A DNA stretch of 64,000 nucleotides from Paraburkholderia xenovorans LB400 (GTDB lineage Bacteria; Pseudomonadota; Gammaproteobacteria; Burkholderiales; Burkholderiaceae): contig NC_007951.1 in assembly GCF_000013645.1 (NCBI RefSeq), positions 2,542,001 through 2,606,000 of the forward strand, given 5' to 3'. How positions within the stretch are numbered: position 1 is the first letter of the stretch; every line of letters starts with the position of its first letter. The position numbers and the translations under genes are program-made. Shown here piece by piece: positions 45,353 through 53,932 of the stretch. Under the pieces are notes generated by a model, which had not been told where the DNA came from, made no database searches, and saw nothing but the letters and a program-made list of their open reading frames with translations.

Positions 45353-45444
45353 ATGGGTTGGCGCGCGTGAAAAATCAAAACCCCCACCTTACCCCGTCAA
45401 AAACGCTCACTCCGCGTCAATCTCTCTGCCATGTAGCGATAGGT

Positions 45445-45478
45445 GCTACATCCGTGAACACGCGCCGTGCTGCAATGT
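45445..45478 (+). promoter_or_regulatory. Two-block upstream element shared by both giant genes (copy 2)
   Basis: GCTACATCCG at 45445-45454 and TGCTGCAATGT at 45468-45478; both are exact matches to copy 1, with identical spacing, 65-98 bp upstream of the start of paralog 2. Confidence 0.6.
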
Positions 45479-45542
45479 ATCCAGCCGCGTCGTACCTCTC
45501 ATCACGTCGCCGGCTAATCTCTTGCAACAGGAGTTCAGGAAA

Positions 45543-48500
45543 ATGACGACATCATCGGTGGGCAACTCGATGTCCGCAGTTCAGGATGGTACGGCTTCAA
45601 CCTTTCCCTCATCTGCAGACACCGTATCGAACAGGCATGAAGTACCGAACCACCCGCGTGCCCCTTCTCCAGCCGCTCATGAAAAAGCGGCCGCGGTATT
45701 CTCCCGTCACACTTCCGGCGAAGCGATTGCGGCACATACTCCTTTGCCGGACAGGGCCGCGCCGGACCTCCGCACCCAGGATGTTCTATCGCGTTCGATC
45801 CGTCCTGCAACGGCTCTGCTCGCGCGTACGCCCGCTGCGTCGCGACAGAACCTCGACAGGCCCAATGCGTCGCTTTCCACCGGAAGCGAGAAAGCGTCAC
45901 AGACCGCGCCCGCCATTCAGCCCACGCCAGGCACCTATACGCTGCCCGGCGCGAGTATCGAAGAGTTCGACCGGCTCAACAAGGACTACGACACCCAGCA
46001 GGGCTACCTCCCCCGCAATAGTGAGGCCAACGCCGGGATTGCACTAAAAATCGAAGACGGCCTCCAGCAGGAAATGACCGGATATCCTCCTCAGGTAATC
46101 CAGTTCCAGCAAAGACAGATCCATCTGCAAGGCATGCTCGCCGAACTGCCCGACAGTGAACGCCAGTTCTACGGCGGCGTGATTGCTACCCTGGCCGCGG
46201 CGTACCAGCTTGAAACCGGCAACGACAGGCGCTACGCGATCGATCAGAAATTGACCAGTCTGGAGAACGCCGTTCGTGAAGAAGCGAACCGTGTGCGCAA
46301 CGATCCTGTCGACCGCGTATTGAGCCAGTTCAATCCGCCTATGGGCGCCGCCTGGCTGAACAAGGAAGATCGGGAAAGCGTCGACCGCCTCGATAAATTG
46401 CGCGACGACTTTTTCGATGCCGAGGATGCCGGTGAACGGGAAGAGATATTCCAGGAGGCCAGTGACCTCAAGGGGAAATTGCAGGAACGGATCTCCACCG
46501 AAGTCGGCAAACGCCAGCGCGTAAAAAGCGCCCAGTGGAAAGAAGCCAATACGGAGGTGGACCGCATCCTCAACGAAGCGCAGGCGCAAACCGACCCCGC
46601 AAAACGCTACGAACTGATTGGCCGTCAGCTCTTTCAGATCAACCCTGGACAGGACGAGTTGAAAGACAAGGTGGTTCTGGCCTTCACGCAACGCATGCAT
46701 GATTCGTCCGCGTTGCGCGACCAACTCGATACCTGGCATGATCAGGTCAGCCGCCCACTCAATATTCACTCTGTGGGGGCCGCTAAAAGATATACGGACA
46801 TTCTCAAGGATCTCCCGGCCGTAAGCGGCGACTATGTGCGCGATCTCAGTGACCGGTATACCGCGGTGCTTCAGGACACCAGCTACAAGAACTACTCGAT
46901 TACTCCGGCCGCACGCGCGGAGAAACTGGCCGGACAGGTTCTCGAAGGCATCGACCGCGTGCTTCTGGGTCTGACGCCCCTGGCTCCGCTCGCCGATCTC
47001 CTGCCTTCGACCCTGCCCGCCAATGTCCGGATGGGGCTCGATTACGGGTCCGCGTTTCTTGGCATTCTGGGTGGCGAAGGCGCGGGGCTTGCCAAAGAGA
47101 TCGGTCTTGCGGGCAAAGCCGTTTCCGCGGCAGCCAGAGACGCGGAAGCGACCAACATGGCCGGCAAAGGCGGCAGCGTTTCAAGCAAAGATCTCGTTCA
47201 GCCCGCCGGGCTGGGCCTCGCCAAGGCGAGCCAGGCAGAGCCCACCCTGAGCCTGGAAGCACGCGCCGCCGAGAAAGCACTGGCGGAACAGACGCTCGCC
47301 GAAGCGGGGCCCGCGGTCGATCCCACCAGCCAGCTCGCGCATCAGGGCGTGGGCAGCAGCCCGTACGGGTCGCTCGAGACCTATGCCGATCCGGACGTTT
47401 CGATTAAAGATCTCCGGTTGGCAGACAAGCCGGGCATCCGGCTCGATGCCAAAGGCGACCGATATATCGAACTGCGCGGCAAGGCTTATCACGTCCGTTA
47501 CGACAAAGACTACGAAAGCTGGCGCGTGTTCAAGAAAGGTATCGATCTGAAACCACAGTATTCCGTCCACCTGAATGATTCAACGGGGCATTGGGAACTC
47601 AGTACTGATGTACCCGCCGCCGGAGGACAGCCAAAAATCGACGACAAGGTGCGCAACGAAGTGATCAGGCTCGTTCGCGAGGGCGAATTGACCAGCCGCA
47701 AGATAGCTGCAAAACTAGGGATAAGCCAGCCGGCCGTAACAAGAATCGCGCAGGAAGAACGTATGACGTTTTCCGCCCCCGATTCTCTGCGTAGATTGCC
47801 ACTCACGCCTGCGACCCGGCAGGAAATCCTCGACCTGCTACGGGAGGGGCGGGAATCGCGTAGGCAGATAGCCGCGAGATTTGACGTAGACGTTGGCTCC
47901 GTAAGCAAGATCGCCAGGGATAACGGCATCCGGCCCAGCGCTGCCTATGGCCGTCCAGTCAGTCCGGAAATACGCCAGCAAGCGATCAACCTGTTAAAGA
48001 AGGGGGAGCTGCCCTGCAACCAGATCGGAAAGCAACTTGGCATATCCACTCCAACAGTACTCAATATCGCGAGAAAAGAAGGTATCTCCCTCTCGGCGGC
48101 CGCCTCTCTACGTGGTATGAAAATCACACCAGAGACGCGGCAGCAAATCGTCGGATTGCTAAAAGATAGAGCACCGGTGAAAGAAGTCGTGGCAAAGGCG
48201 AACGTATCCGAACGTGCAGTGAGAAAGATTGCCGCGCAGAATGGTATACGCCCGTCCTTACCCAGGGGCGTTACGCCCGATCAGATCGACCAGGTATTTG
48301 CCTTGAAAGACCAGGGGAAATCCACTCGCGAAGTTGCCGATTCGGTCAAGCTATCAATCCAAAAAGTCCAGGACGTTTTCGCCAACTACAACGCCAATAC
48401 CTACAAGAGATCGTGGTGGAATACGACGCCAGAGAACCGGACCGCCGCCATTCGGCAACTGGATGAAGGCAAAGCCCCAAAAGACATTGCCAAGGGCCTG

Positions 48501-49376
48501 AATCTGCCGCTGGAAACCGTGCGAGGCATAGCCAATCAGCACCGGATCGCGAGAGATTCATTAGCCAGTGAGCTGCTGGCCGAAGGGAAACCAGCCGATG
48601 AGGTGGCTCGATCTCTCGGCATGTCTTCCAGCTATACGAAGCGGCTGGCCCAACGCGTGCCTGAAGGCAGCCACGATATCCGCTTCACTTCGGAAGACCG
48701 GAATGCGGCAATGGATATGTTCGAAAAAGGCTACACCAGAGAAGACGTCGCCGCGAAACTCGGCATCTCACCGTGGAAATCCCATAGTCTTGCTAACGAA
48801 TTTCTCAAGAAAACCATGGACTCCGTGACGCCACAACAACTTGACGACATTGTGCGAGCACTCGAGATCCGCGATTACAATTTTACAACCGGCGATCTGG
48901 CCCGTGCGACCCATTTGCCGGAGAGTACGATAACGGTCATCGAGCAGGAATATGCGGGCGGCTTTTTTGTGGCACGCTCGCGGCCTCCTCAACCGGTTTC
49001 GTCGGCAGGTCTGTCGCCGACGCCTGTCGATCATTACGAATGGGTCCCGCCACTTTCGCCGGACGACGAAATTCACGCGATTCGCGCAATAGATGAAGGC
49101 CACAGCCTGAAGGATGTTGCCGATCAGATCAATCAGCCTTACGCAGCCATTGCGCGGCTGCATGAAGAGGATTTACCGCTTGTCGCGTCGGCGGGAGATG
49201 TTGCCGGGGCCGGGCCGGCAGACCTGCCTCAACGGGCAACGACCGCGTTCAGCGAAGACGACATGAACGAGATCCGAAACCTCGCGAAAGGCAGCGGTCT
49301 GAGCGCGTCATTTATCGCCAACTGGTTTAATGCGTCAGTGGAAGACATTCAAAAGATCCTGAACGCACCTTCCTGA
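45543..49376 (+). CDS. Giant HTH-array protein, paralog 2 (family not recognised)
   Basis: 1277 residues from the ATG before TTSSVGNSMSAV, with AGGAG upstream; the longer open frame has no support. It has the same architecture as paralog 1: Ser/Thr-rich N-terminus with a shared FSRxTSGxxxAAHT motif, a helical domain starting at residue 137 (ASIEEFDRLNKDYDT), a hydrophobic stretch (VLLGLTPLAPLADLLPSTLP), a KAYHVRYDKDYESWRVF module and an HTH array from about 702. The helical domain and units 5-10 are very similar to paralog 1; units 1-4 are not. It ends with a complete final unit (IANWFNASVEDIQKILNAPS) lacking in paralog 1. No signal peptide. Confidence 0.8.
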   Translation: MTTSSVGNSMSAVQDGTASTFPSSADTVSNRHEVPNHPRAPSPAAHEKAAAVFSRHTSGEAIAAHTPLPDRAAPDLRTQDVLSRSIRPATALLARTPAASRQNLDRPNASLSTGSEKASQTAPAIQPTPGTYTLPGASIEEFDRLNKDYDTQQGYLPRNSEANAGIALKIEDGLQQEMTGYPPQVIQFQQRQIHLQGMLAELPDSERQFYGGVIATLAAAYQLETGNDRRYAIDQKLTSLENAVREEANRVRNDPVDRVLSQFNPPMGAAWLNKEDRESVDRLDKLRDDFFDAEDAGEREEIFQEASDLKGKLQERISTEVGKRQRVKSAQWKEANTEVDRILNEAQAQTDPAKRYELIGRQLFQINPGQDELKDKVVLAFTQRMHDSSALRDQLDTWHDQVSRPLNIHSVGAAKRYTDILKDLPAVSGDYVRDLSDRYTAVLQDTSYKNYSITPAARAEKLAGQVLEGIDRVLLGLTPLAPLADLLPSTLPANVRMGLDYGSAFLGILGGEGAGLAKEIGLAGKAVSAAARDAEATNMAGKGGSVSSKDLVQPAGLGLAKASQAEPTLSLEARAAEKALAEQTLAEAGPAVDPTSQLAHQGVGSSPYGSLETYADPDVSIKDLRLADKPGIRLDAKGDRYIELRGKAYHVRYDKDYESWRVFKKGIDLKPQYSVHLNDSTGHWELSTDVPAAGGQPKIDDKVRNEVIRLVREGELTSRKIAAKLGISQPAVTRIAQEERMTFSAPDSLRRLPLTPATRQEILDLLREGRESRRQIAARFDVDVGSVSKIARDNGIRPSAAYGRPVSPEIRQQAINLLKKGELPCNQIGKQLGISTPTVLNIARKEGISLSAAASLRGMKITPETRQQIVGLLKDRAPVKEVVAKANVSERAVRKIAAQNGIRPSLPRGVTPDQIDQVFALKDQGKSTREVADSVKLSIQKVQDVFANYNANTYKRSWWNTTPENRTAAIRQLDEGKAPKDIAKGLNLPLETVRGIANQHRIARDSLASELLAEGKPADEVARSLGMSSSYTKRLAQRVPEGSHDIRFTSEDRNAAMDMFEKGYTREDVAAKLGISPWKSHSLANEFLKKTMDSVTPQQLDDIVRALEIRDYNFTTGDLARATHLPESTITVIEQEYAGGFFVARSRPPQPVSSAGLSPTPVDHYEWVPPLSPDDEIHAIRAIDEGHSLKDVADQINQPYAAIARLHEEDLPLVASAGDVAGAGPADLPQRATTAFSEDDMNEIRNLAKGSGLSASFIANWFNASVEDIQKILNAPS
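47646..49373 (+). repeat. Array of eleven HTH-like units in paralog 2
   Basis: Units begin at about residues 702, 757, 809, 864, 913, 964, 1008, 1051, 1098, 1174 and 1237. Recognition-type helices in order: QPAVTRIAQEE, VGSVSKIARDN, TPTVLNIARKE, ERAVRKIAAQN, IQKVQDVFANY, LETVRGIANQH, SSYTKRLAQRV, PWKSHSLANEF, ESTITVIEQEY, YAAIARLHEED and ASFIANWFNAS. Units 6, 8 and 9 are nearly the same as in paralog 1. Confidence 0.75.
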
Positions 49377-49394
49377 GCAGTCCGCACAAAACGG

Positions 49395-49425
49395 AAAAAG
49401 CGCCTACCAGTCGGTTCAGGCGCTT
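49395..49425 (-). terminator. Intrinsic terminator for the phn genes
   Basis: Perfect 8-bp stem (AAGCGCCT/AGGCGCTT, 12-nt loop). Read on the minus strand the stem is followed by TTTTT, so it ends transcription from phnX, whose stop is about 50 bp away. On the plus strand a C-run follows, making it a weak terminator for giant gene 2. Confidence 0.8.
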
Positions 49426-49477
49426 CCCCCTGCGACGACGCGCGCCGGTCATATTCAGCTGACTGCAACGCGGCCCC

Positions 49478-50281
49478 TCACGGCCGCTCGCCCCGCGCCA
49501 GTCTCGCCTCGATGTCGTACACCACCGGCATCAGATCCGCGACGCTGTCGATCACATAATGCGCGCCCGCCGCCTGCAGCTTCTGGATCGCCGCGTTGCG
49601 GCGCCATGCGAACTCGTCCGGCGCGAGCGCCTTGACGTCGCCTTCGGCCATCCCGAACGCATTGCCGCTCACCGAGACTCCAACCGTCCACGTGCCGCCG
49701 TTGATTCCTTCTTCAATGCCGACCTCGGTGTCGTCGACCTTGATCGCTTCCTTCGCGCGCCAGACGCCCAGCTCCGGCAACGTCCTGTAGATCATGTACG
49801 GCGATGGCCGCCCTTCCGCCGTGTCGCCGGTGCACACGATGCTGTCCGGCGAAAACCCCTGCGCCGCCGCACCCGGCACGATCTCGGCCATGATCTCGCG
49901 CGTATAGCCGGTGGTCGTGCCGATCCGGATATCGTCGCCGCGCAGCGCGCTCGCCACGTCGGCCACGCCCGGAATCACCGAGCTATAGCTCGCCGCCACC
50001 GCGATGTTCTTCGGCACGAACACGTCGTACACGGCGTCGATATCCGCGTCATCCGGCGCGTGCCCGTACTTGTCGGTCCATGCCTGCGCGACGCGGGGCA
50101 ACGCCATCAGCGCCGCGATATGCGGGCGCTTGGCCATGCCCATCGGGCCGCGCGCTTCGTCGATCGTGATCGGCACGCCAAACTGCCCGAAGGTCTCCAC
50201 AAAGGCGCCCATCGGCGCCAACGAACCGTAATCGACCACCGTGCCGGCCCAATCGAAAATCACCGCTTTTACGTGCTTCAT
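49478..50281 (-). CDS. phnX: Phosphonoacetaldehyde hydrolase
   Basis: 267 residues. HAD-family enzyme with VIFDWAGTVVDYGS (nucleophile Asp10), GPMGMAKRPHI (Lys51, Schiff-base lysine unique to phosphonatases), TTTGYTREIM and VDDTEVGIEEG. It cleaves phosphonoacetaldehyde into acetaldehyde and phosphate. The length is typical. It lies 122 bp downstream of phnW on the same strand, giving the complete two-step pathway from 2-aminoethylphosphonate. An intrinsic terminator follows. Confidence 0.95.
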   Translation of the reverse strand: MKHVKAVIFDWAGTVVDYGSLAPMGAFVETFGQFGVPITIDEARGPMGMAKRPHIAALMALPRVAQAWTDKYGHAPDDADIDAVYDVFVPKNIAVAASYSSVIPGVADVASALRGDDIRIGTTTGYTREIMAEIVPGAAAQGFSPDSIVCTGDTAEGRPSPYMIYRTLPELGVWRAKEAIKVDDTEVGIEEGINGGTWTVGVSVSGNAFGMAEGDVKALAPDEFAWRRNAAIQKLQAAGAHYVIDSVADLMPVVYDIEARLARGERP

Positions 50282-50403
50282 CGACTTCTATCCTTCGGAG
50301 GTTCCAACGCTCGCGCGGCGTGCCGCGCGTTTTTCATGACGTGCTGTCCGGCCGTCCGCGTGCCGGCTACCCGGTCCACGCGCCGCACGGCCAACGCCGA
50401 TCT

Positions 50404-51636
50404 TCAGGCCGCCTCGGCCAATGTCCTGCGTTCTTCGAGCGCCGCTGCGGGCGGCGCCGCATGCCCGACGCCCATCGTGCGCAGCGAGTTGGCGCATGCC
50501 TCGACGACGCGGCGCATCACGTGCTCATCCACCTGACCGATGCAGCCAATACGGAAGCTGTCCACCACCGTCAACTTGCCTGGATAGATGATGAAGCCCT
50601 GCTGCTTCATCAATTCATAGAAGGTTTCGAACCTGAACGACGGGTGCGCCGGCGCAAAAAACGTCACGATGACCGGCGAGCGCCAGCGTGCATTCAGCAA
50701 CGGCTCGAAGCCGAGTTCGCGCATGCCGGCCACCAGCACGTCGCGATTGTTCGCGTAACGCGCGAGGCGCCCCACCTGTCCGCCTTCGAGCCTGAAGAGA
50801 CGCAGCGCTTCGATAAACGCGGCCACCGCATGCGTGGGCGGCGTGAAGCGCCACTGACCGGTGCGGTTCATCACGTCCCATTGATCGTAGACGTCGAGCG
50901 CGAGCGAGTGACTGCGGCCCTTCGCCTCCCGCAACGCGCTTTTGCGCGCGATCACGAAGCCGAAACCCGGCACACCCTCGATACATTTATTCGCCGACGA
51001 CACGAAAGCCTCGCAGGCAATCTCGCGCACGTCGAGCGGCACCGCGCCGAAGGCGCTCATCGAATCGATCAGCAGCTTGCGGCCTTTCTTCGCGGTGGCG
51101 GCGGCGATCTCTTCGATCGGATTGAGAATCCCCGAACTGGTTTCGCAATGCACGGCGACCACATGGGTAATGCGCGGATCATCGTCCAGCATGCGTTCGA
51201 TTTCGGCGCCGCGCGGCGGCAGATAATCGCCCTTATCCAGCACCGTGCAGGCGCGGCCGAGATAGCCGAGCGTGGTCACGATGCGCTTGCCGTACGCTCC
51301 GTTGGCCAGCACGAGTGCGTGAGCGTCGCGCGGAATCAGGCTGCCTAGCATGGCTTCGACGCAATAGCTGCCGCTGCCTTGCAGCGGCACGCAGTCGTAT
51401 TCGCCTGCCGTGTCGCCGGCGATTTCCAGCAGGCTGCTGCGCAGCAGCGCGGTCATCGCGCGGAAATCGCCGTCCCACGAGCCCCAGTCGCGCAGCATCG
51501 CTTCTTTGGTCGAGAACGCCGTGGTGAGCGGCCCGGGTGTCAGCAGATACGGCTCGCCCCTGCGCGGCTGCACGCACGTGAGCGCTGAGAACCCGGCGGC
51601 GCTCACGGCTCGGGAATGGTCGGTCACGCTATCCAT
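50404..51636 (-). CDS. phnW: 2-Aminoethylphosphonate-pyruvate transaminase
   Basis: 410 residues from the ATG at 51636, which has GGAG nine bases upstream; ATGs at 51645 and 51654 are in frame and possible. Class V PLP aminotransferase: YLLTPGPLTT, GSGSYCVEAMLGSLIP, HCETSSGILNPIEEI, LIDSMSAFGAVPLD and SSANKCIEGVPGFGFVI, with the PLP-binding Lys. It converts AEP and pyruvate to phosphonoacetaldehyde and alanine. It is divergent from a LysR gene, which is probably its regulator. Confidence 0.93.
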   Translation of the reverse strand: MDSVTDHSRAVSAAGFSALTCVQPRRGEPYLLTPGPLTTAFSTKEAMLRDWGSWDGDFRAMTALLRSSLLEIAGDTAGEYDCVPLQGSGSYCVEAMLGSLIPRDAHALVLANGAYGKRIVTTLGYLGRACTVLDKGDYLPPRGAEIERMLDDDPRITHVVAVHCETSSGILNPIEEIAAATAKKGRKLLIDSMSAFGAVPLDVREIACEAFVSSANKCIEGVPGFGFVIARKSALREAKGRSHSLALDVYDQWDVMNRTGQWRFTPPTHAVAAFIEALRLFRLEGGQVGRLARYANNRDVLVAGMRELGFEPLLNARWRSPVIVTFFAPAHPSFRFETFYELMKQQGFIIYPGKLTVVDSFRIGCIGQVDEHVMRRVVEACANSLRTMGVGHAAPPAAALEERRTLAEAA

Positions 51637-51730
51637 GTTCGGCATCTCCGGCATTGCTGTTTCAGTGACTCATTCCGGTACTTCATTCCGGTACTTCATT
51701 TGGGTATCTCACACAGTACAGAAACACGCT

Positions 51731-51758
51731 GCATCGGTAAAATCGATATAATCGATGC
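51731..51758. promoter_or_regulatory. Candidate LysR operator between phnW and its regulator
   Basis: GCATCG (51731) and CGATGC (51753) form an inverted repeat with a 16-nt spacer; two ATCGAT palindromes lie at 51742-51747 and 51751-51756. The spot, 37-64 bp before the LysR start and about 95-120 bp before phnW, suits a regulator site. Confidence 0.55.
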
Positions 51759-51794
51759 TGATATCGTAATAACTTATACCCCAGCGAGGCACAC

Positions 51795-52679
51795 GTGCAA
51801 TACGCGCAATTGCGGGCGTTTCATGCGGTCGCGGAACATGGTGGCTTTTCCAAAGCGGCGCAGGCGCTCTCGCTCACCCAGCCGGCCGTGTCGGATCACG
51901 TGCGGCGGCTGGAACAGGATTACGGCGTCAAGCTGTTCGAGCGCGGGCCGCGCGGCGTCGCGACCACGGAACTCGGTCTGCGCCTTTTCAGCGTGACGCG
52001 GCAGATGCTCAGTTGCGAGCGCGACGCGCGGCAACTGCTCGAATCTGCGGGCGGGCTCGAATCCGGCTCGCTCTCGCTGGCAGCGGACGCGCCCGATCTG
52101 GCGGTCGCGCTGATCAGCGCGTTTCGCAAGCTGCATCCGGGAATCGTCGTGACGCTGTCCATCGCCAACGCCGCGGATTGCATGCAGCGCGTGCTGGCGA
52201 GCGCCGTGGACGCGGCCATTACCGCCGCGCCGCAGGTGCATAGCCGGCTGGAAGCACGCGTATTGCGGCGCGATCCGCTGGTGGCAATGGTGCCGGCCAG
52301 CTACCCGGTGGCGAAGAAACGCAAGCTGAGCTACGCGGAACTGGTGCGGCAGCCAATGATCTTCCGCGAGGCGCAATCCGTCACGCAACAACTGCTCGAG
52401 ACCGAACTGGTGCGCGAATCGCTGCAAGTGGAACCGGTGATGTACGTGGACGGCCGCGAGGCGCTCGAAGAAGCGGTCGCGCAAGGCATGGGCGTGGGCG
52501 TGATCGCGCGCGCCGAATTCAACGAATCGCGGCGCATCAGAATGATTCCGCTACAGGACTGCCGGGTGCAGATGATCGAATCGCTGACACGGCTCGCGGA
52601 GCGGCCGGGATCGAATCTGCTGGACGCATTGTTTGCGGTGGAGTTGACGAAGCCGGCTCCGGCTACCTCCGCCCGATAA
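51795..52679 (+). CDS. LysR-family regulator, probably of phnWX
   Basis: 294 residues from a GTG with GAGG upstream. The N-terminal wHTH has LRAFHAVAEHGGFSKAAQALSLTQPAVSDHVRRLEQDYGVKLFER. The effector domain (about 90-290) includes GSLSLAADAPDLAVALISAF. It is divergent from phnW across 158 bp with a dyad in between, so control by AEP or a pathway intermediate is likely but not shown. Confidence 0.88.
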   Translation: MQYAQLRAFHAVAEHGGFSKAAQALSLTQPAVSDHVRRLEQDYGVKLFERGPRGVATTELGLRLFSVTRQMLSCERDARQLLESAGGLESGSLSLAADAPDLAVALISAFRKLHPGIVVTLSIANAADCMQRVLASAVDAAITAAPQVHSRLEARVLRRDPLVAMVPASYPVAKKRKLSYAELVRQPMIFREAQSVTQQLLETELVRESLQVEPVMYVDGREALEEAVAQGMGVGVIARAEFNESRRIRMIPLQDCRVQMIESLTRLAERPGSNLLDALFAVELTKPAPATSAR

Positions 52680-52687
52680 AACCGACA

Positions 52688-52724
52688 GCCGCCCGGCAGG
52701 CGCAGCCTGCGGGCGGCTTTTCTT
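52688..52724 (+). terminator. Rho-independent terminator after the LysR gene
   Basis: A GC-rich stem (GCCGCCCG ... CGGGCGGC, extended by CAGG/CCTG with one bulge) is followed by TTTTCTT. It begins 9 bp after the LysR stop. Confidence 0.9.
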
Positions 52725-52785
52725 CATGCCGCACGATGAGGCGTGACGCTATCGCGCTGCGCCACGCGCCTTCGCGCAGAACCGC

Positions 52786-53532
52786 TTAACGCGAGCCACC
52801 GCTCGCGATCAGGCTTTCGCCCGTCAGCCAGCGCGCGTCGTCGGACGCGAGGAAGGCGACCACATCGGCGATATCGTCGGGCTGGCCGATACGGCCGAGC
52901 GGCGTCGTGCTGACGGCCCACGTTTCGAAGTCGGAACCGAGAATGCCCGCGGTATGCGTGCCTTCCGTGGCCACCATGCCCGGATTCACCGAGTTGACGC
53001 GGATCTTGCGCGGGCCGAGTTCGCGTGCGAGCACACCCGTAATGCCGTCCACCGCGCCCTTGGTGGCGGTATAGACCGCGCTGCCCGGCGGCGTGATGCG
53101 GCTCACCACCGAGCTGATATTGACGATGCTCGCGCCTTCGCCGAGATGCTTGACCGCAGCCTGCGTGGTCAGCAGCAAACCGAGCACATTCACGTTGAAG
53201 TGCCTGTGGAAGTGCTCTTCGGTGATTTCTTCGATCGGTGCGAATTCATACACGCCCGAGTTGTTGACGAGAATGTCGAGACGGCCATACGTTTCCACGG
53301 CAGTATCGATGATGCCCTGCGCGTCTGCCGCTTTGGAGACGTCGCCCGCCACGGCCACCGCCTTGCCGCCCGCGGCGGTAATCGCGGCGACCACGCTGTC
53401 CGCACCCGTCCTGCTCGACGAATAGTTCACCACCACGGAGGCGCCCTGCGCAGCCAATGCCTTGGCGATAGCCGCGCCGATACCTTTCGATGCGCCCGTT
53501 ACAACTGCAACTTTGCCTGTGAGCTTGCTCAT
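52786..53532 (-). CDS. Short-chain dehydrogenase/reductase (3-oxoacyl-ACP reductase/glucose dehydrogenase-like)
   Basis: 248 residues with AAAGGAA upstream. Classical SDR: TGASKGIGAAIAKAL (NAD(P) site), NNSGVYEF, SIVNISSVVS, and YTATKGAV with the catalytic Tyr and Lys, then VNSVNPGMVATEG. The Asn-Tyr-Ser-Ser-Ser-Arg at the end of the second strand suggests NADPH preference. The substrate is unknown. It stands alone. Confidence 0.9.
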   Translation of the reverse strand: MSKLTGKVAVVTGASKGIGAAIAKALAAQGASVVVNYSSSRTGADSVVAAITAAGGKAVAVAGDVSKAADAQGIIDTAVETYGRLDILVNNSGVYEFAPIEEITEEHFHRHFNVNVLGLLLTTQAAVKHLGEGASIVNISSVVSRITPPGSAVYTATKGAVDGITGVLARELGPRKIRVNSVNPGMVATEGTHTAGILGSDFETWAVSTTPLGRIGQPDDIADVVAFLASDDARWLTGESLIASGGSR

Positions 53533-53781
53533 GATCGATTCCTTTAAATGGGATTTGCGCCGATGCTGCTGCGAAGATTCGCGGGCTGCGTTGGAAATCC
53601 AGTAGCGCTGTCACTGGTGACAATGTAGGCAGGTTGAGCAGGCGGATAAAGCGGCTGGAGGCGAACAGATACGTCGGTTGAGCCGAACAATCGGCGCACG
53701 CCTGCTGCGCATGGCTGGAAAAGCATGATGGGGGGGCGGCTCCATGCGGGTGAAGCCAGCGGCACGGCATGCCGCGCATTG

Positions 53782-53814
53782 AATTCAGCGCCAATTCAGC
53801 ACTAATTCAGCACT
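53782..53814. repeat. Three 11-bp tandem repeats
   Basis: AATTCAGCGCC, AATTCAGCACT and AATTCAGCACT follow each other without gaps at 53782, 53793 and 53804. The last overlaps the stop of the small membrane ORF. Confidence 0.75.
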
Positions 53815-53893
53815 TACGCATCAACATGAACTGCACGGCGACACTGGCCAGCACCGCCAGCGCGCCGAGCGTATCGAGAATAGTGGGCCACAC
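53807..53893 (-). CDS. Tiny putative membrane peptide, 28 residues
   Basis: A GTG start with a strong AAGGAG eight bases upstream opens a 29-codon frame encoding MWPTILDTLGALAVLASVAV plus a short QFMLMRKC tail. One hydrophobic helix with a basic end fits an inner-membrane small protein. It begins 39 bp after the stop of the TauE/SafE gene on the same strand, so it may belong to that transcript. It is too short for homology by eye; the good ribosome site is the main support. Confidence 0.5.
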   Translation of the reverse strand: MWPTILDTLGALAVLASVAVQFMLMRKC

Positions 53894-53932
53894 AATATCG
53901 CTCCTTCCACGTTCGCTTTCACCACTGTTTGA

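Noticed and set aside
40806..49373. HTH arrays as remnants of transposases or tandem IS elements
   Set aside because: Each array is one continuous frame fused to a conserved N-terminal domain, with no catalytic DDE region, inverted ends or target duplications.
49395..49425. Terminator assigned to giant gene 2
   Set aside because: The T-run follows the stem only on the minus strand, so it serves phnX; on the plus strand a C-run follows.
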